Below are positions 63,392-64,000 of a stretch of 64,000 bases of DNA, piece by piece. Source of the DNA: Microlunatus sagamiharensis. GTDB lineage: Bacteria > Actinomycetota > Actinomycetes > Propionibacteriales > Propionibacteriaceae. The notes under the pieces are model-generated. The model worked only from the letters and a program-made list of their open reading frames with translations. It was not told where the DNA came from and made no database searches. Each line of letters starts with the position of its first letter. The stretch's first letter is position 1. A program made the position numbers and the translations under genes. The stretch covers positions 3,658,001 to 3,722,000 of the forward strand of contig NZ_LT629799.1 of the NCBI RefSeq assembly GCF_900105785.1. Reading direction: 5' to 3'.

Positions 63392-64000
63392 GTGAGCCTG
63401 GCCGAGGTGATGCCGCCGTACTCGGAGACGAGCCGGCCCAACGACCGCACCCCGCCCCAGGACATGGACGCCGAGCAGAGCGTGCTCGGAGCGATGCTCT
63501 CCAGCAAGGACGCGATCGCCGACGTCGTCGAGGTGGTGCGCGGCGTCGACTTCTACCGCCCCGCCCACGAGCTCGTCTACGACGCGATCCTCGACCTCTA
63601 CGGCCGCGGCGACCCCGCCGACGCCGTCACCGTCGCCGACGAGCTGACCAAGCGCGGCCAGATCGCCCGCGTCGGGGGCGCCGGCTACCTCGTCGACCTC
63701 ATCGGCTCGGTCACGGTCGTGGCCAACGCGAGCTGGTACGCCACCATCGTCCGCGAGAAGGCGGTGCTGCGGCGGCTGGTCGACGCCTCGGTGCGGATCA
63801 ACCAGATGGGCTACGCCGGCGAGGGCGACGTCGACGAGATCGTCGACCGCGCGCAGGCCGAGGTGTACGCGGTCACGGACCGCCGGGCGTCGGAGGACTA
63901 CAAGTCCCTCTCGGAGCTGATGCAGCCGACGATGGACGAGATGGAGGCCATCGAGAACCGGGGGGCCGGTCTCGCCGGGATCTCCACCGGCTTCGCCGAC
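63392..64000 (+). CDS. dnaB: Replicative DNA helicase DnaB (3' end outside window)
   Basis: The visible 203 residues are the N-terminal DnaB domain (PPQDMDAEQSVLGAMLSSKDAI, YRPAHELVYDAILDLYGRGDP, ELTKRGQIARVGGAGYLVDLI) and the start of the linker to the RecA-like domain (ISTGFAD). GTG 63392 follows AAGGAG at 8 bases. Whether an intein is present, as in some actinobacterial dnaB genes, cannot be seen. It lacks the usual ssb-rpsR-rplI genes immediately upstream. Confidence 0.95.
   Translation, partial: MSLAEVMPPYSETSRPNDRTPPQDMDAEQSVLGAMLSSKDAIADVVEVVRGVDFYRPAHELVYDAILDLYGRGDPADAVTVADELTKRGQIARVGGAGYLVDLIGSVTVVANASWYATIVREKAVLRRLVDASVRINQMGYAGEGDVDEIVDRAQAEVYAVTDRRASEDYKSLSELMQPTMDEMEAIENRGAGLAGISTGFAD

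Overview
The window is a very GC-rich actinobacterial chromosome segment carrying the replication-origin neighbourhood. The order murJ(pseudokinase fusion)-sigM-anti-sigma-trxB-trxA ... parB-parA ... rsmG-jag-yidC-yidD-rnpA-rpmH / dnaA ... dnaN-gnd ... recF-dciA is the classic actinobacterial oriC layout. Together with the DUF3817, SURF1, ParA-linked ddl/aminotransferase and CbtAB/cobalamin genes it suggests a Propionibacteriales-type organism (Propionibacteriaceae or Nocardioidaceae). The genus is an inference; nothing here fixes it.

Layout. 1-6.2 kb: cell-wall flippase MurJ, ECF sigma factor with its zinc anti-sigma factor, and the thioredoxin system, closed by two strong hairpins. 6.3-12.8 kb: an ArsR repressor with a clear operator and its MFS exporter, a GNAT enzyme, a tiny membrane protein, a PLP aminotransferase, a D-Ala-D-Ala-ligase-like enzyme, SURF1 and a DUF3817 membrane protein. 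12.9-20 kb (minus strand): parB, parA (two parS sites inside the parA coding region), a TetR/SDR pair that breaks the usual parA-rsmG adjacency, then rsmG, jag, yidC, yidD, rnpA and rpmH. 20-29.8 kb: dnaA, a polyphosphate kinase 2 gene pointing the other way, an oriC-like stretch, a small conserved-looking gene, dnaN, gnd, a BLUF photoreceptor, recF and dciA. gyrB/gyrA, which normally follow dciA, are absent, so synteny breaks at about 29.8 kb.

29.8-43.8 kb holds a Na+/H+ antiporter, a frameshifted DUF6882-like gene, a heterodimeric ABC exporter, a Dabb protein, and the first cobalamin block (cobK, cobD, cobU, cobS, cobT, cbtA, cbtB). The cbtBA-cobTS part sits behind a cobalamin riboswitch. 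PRPP synthetase and an ion-channel-like protein follow. 43.7-50.4 kb is the second cobalamin block behind a second riboswitch: a ChlI-ChlD-type chelatase subunit, cobO, cobB and cobC (joined across a homopolymer frameshift) and cobA. 50.4-59.7 kb holds a GDSL hydrolase, an SDR, a complete ABC importer next to a B12-binding mutase-like protein and its TetR regulator, and an NmrA-type reductase. 59.7-62.6 kb is the copper module copA-copZ-csoR with its operator. A 750-base non-coding stretch with DnaA boxes precedes dnaB, which runs off the end.

The most unusual signal is a family of three elements at 22169-22290, 22617-22730 (inverted) and 27272-27397. Each has a conserved core of exactly 78 nucleotides with an internal hairpin. 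Each core is enclosed by an 18-22 bp outer helix whose sequence differs between copies (wholly so in the third) yet is nearly perfectly self-complementary in each. All three lie 23-50 nt downstream of a stop codon (dnaA, ppk2, gnd) in the sense orientation. They look like a 3'-UTR RNA element, or a mobile element that inserts into terminator hairpins.
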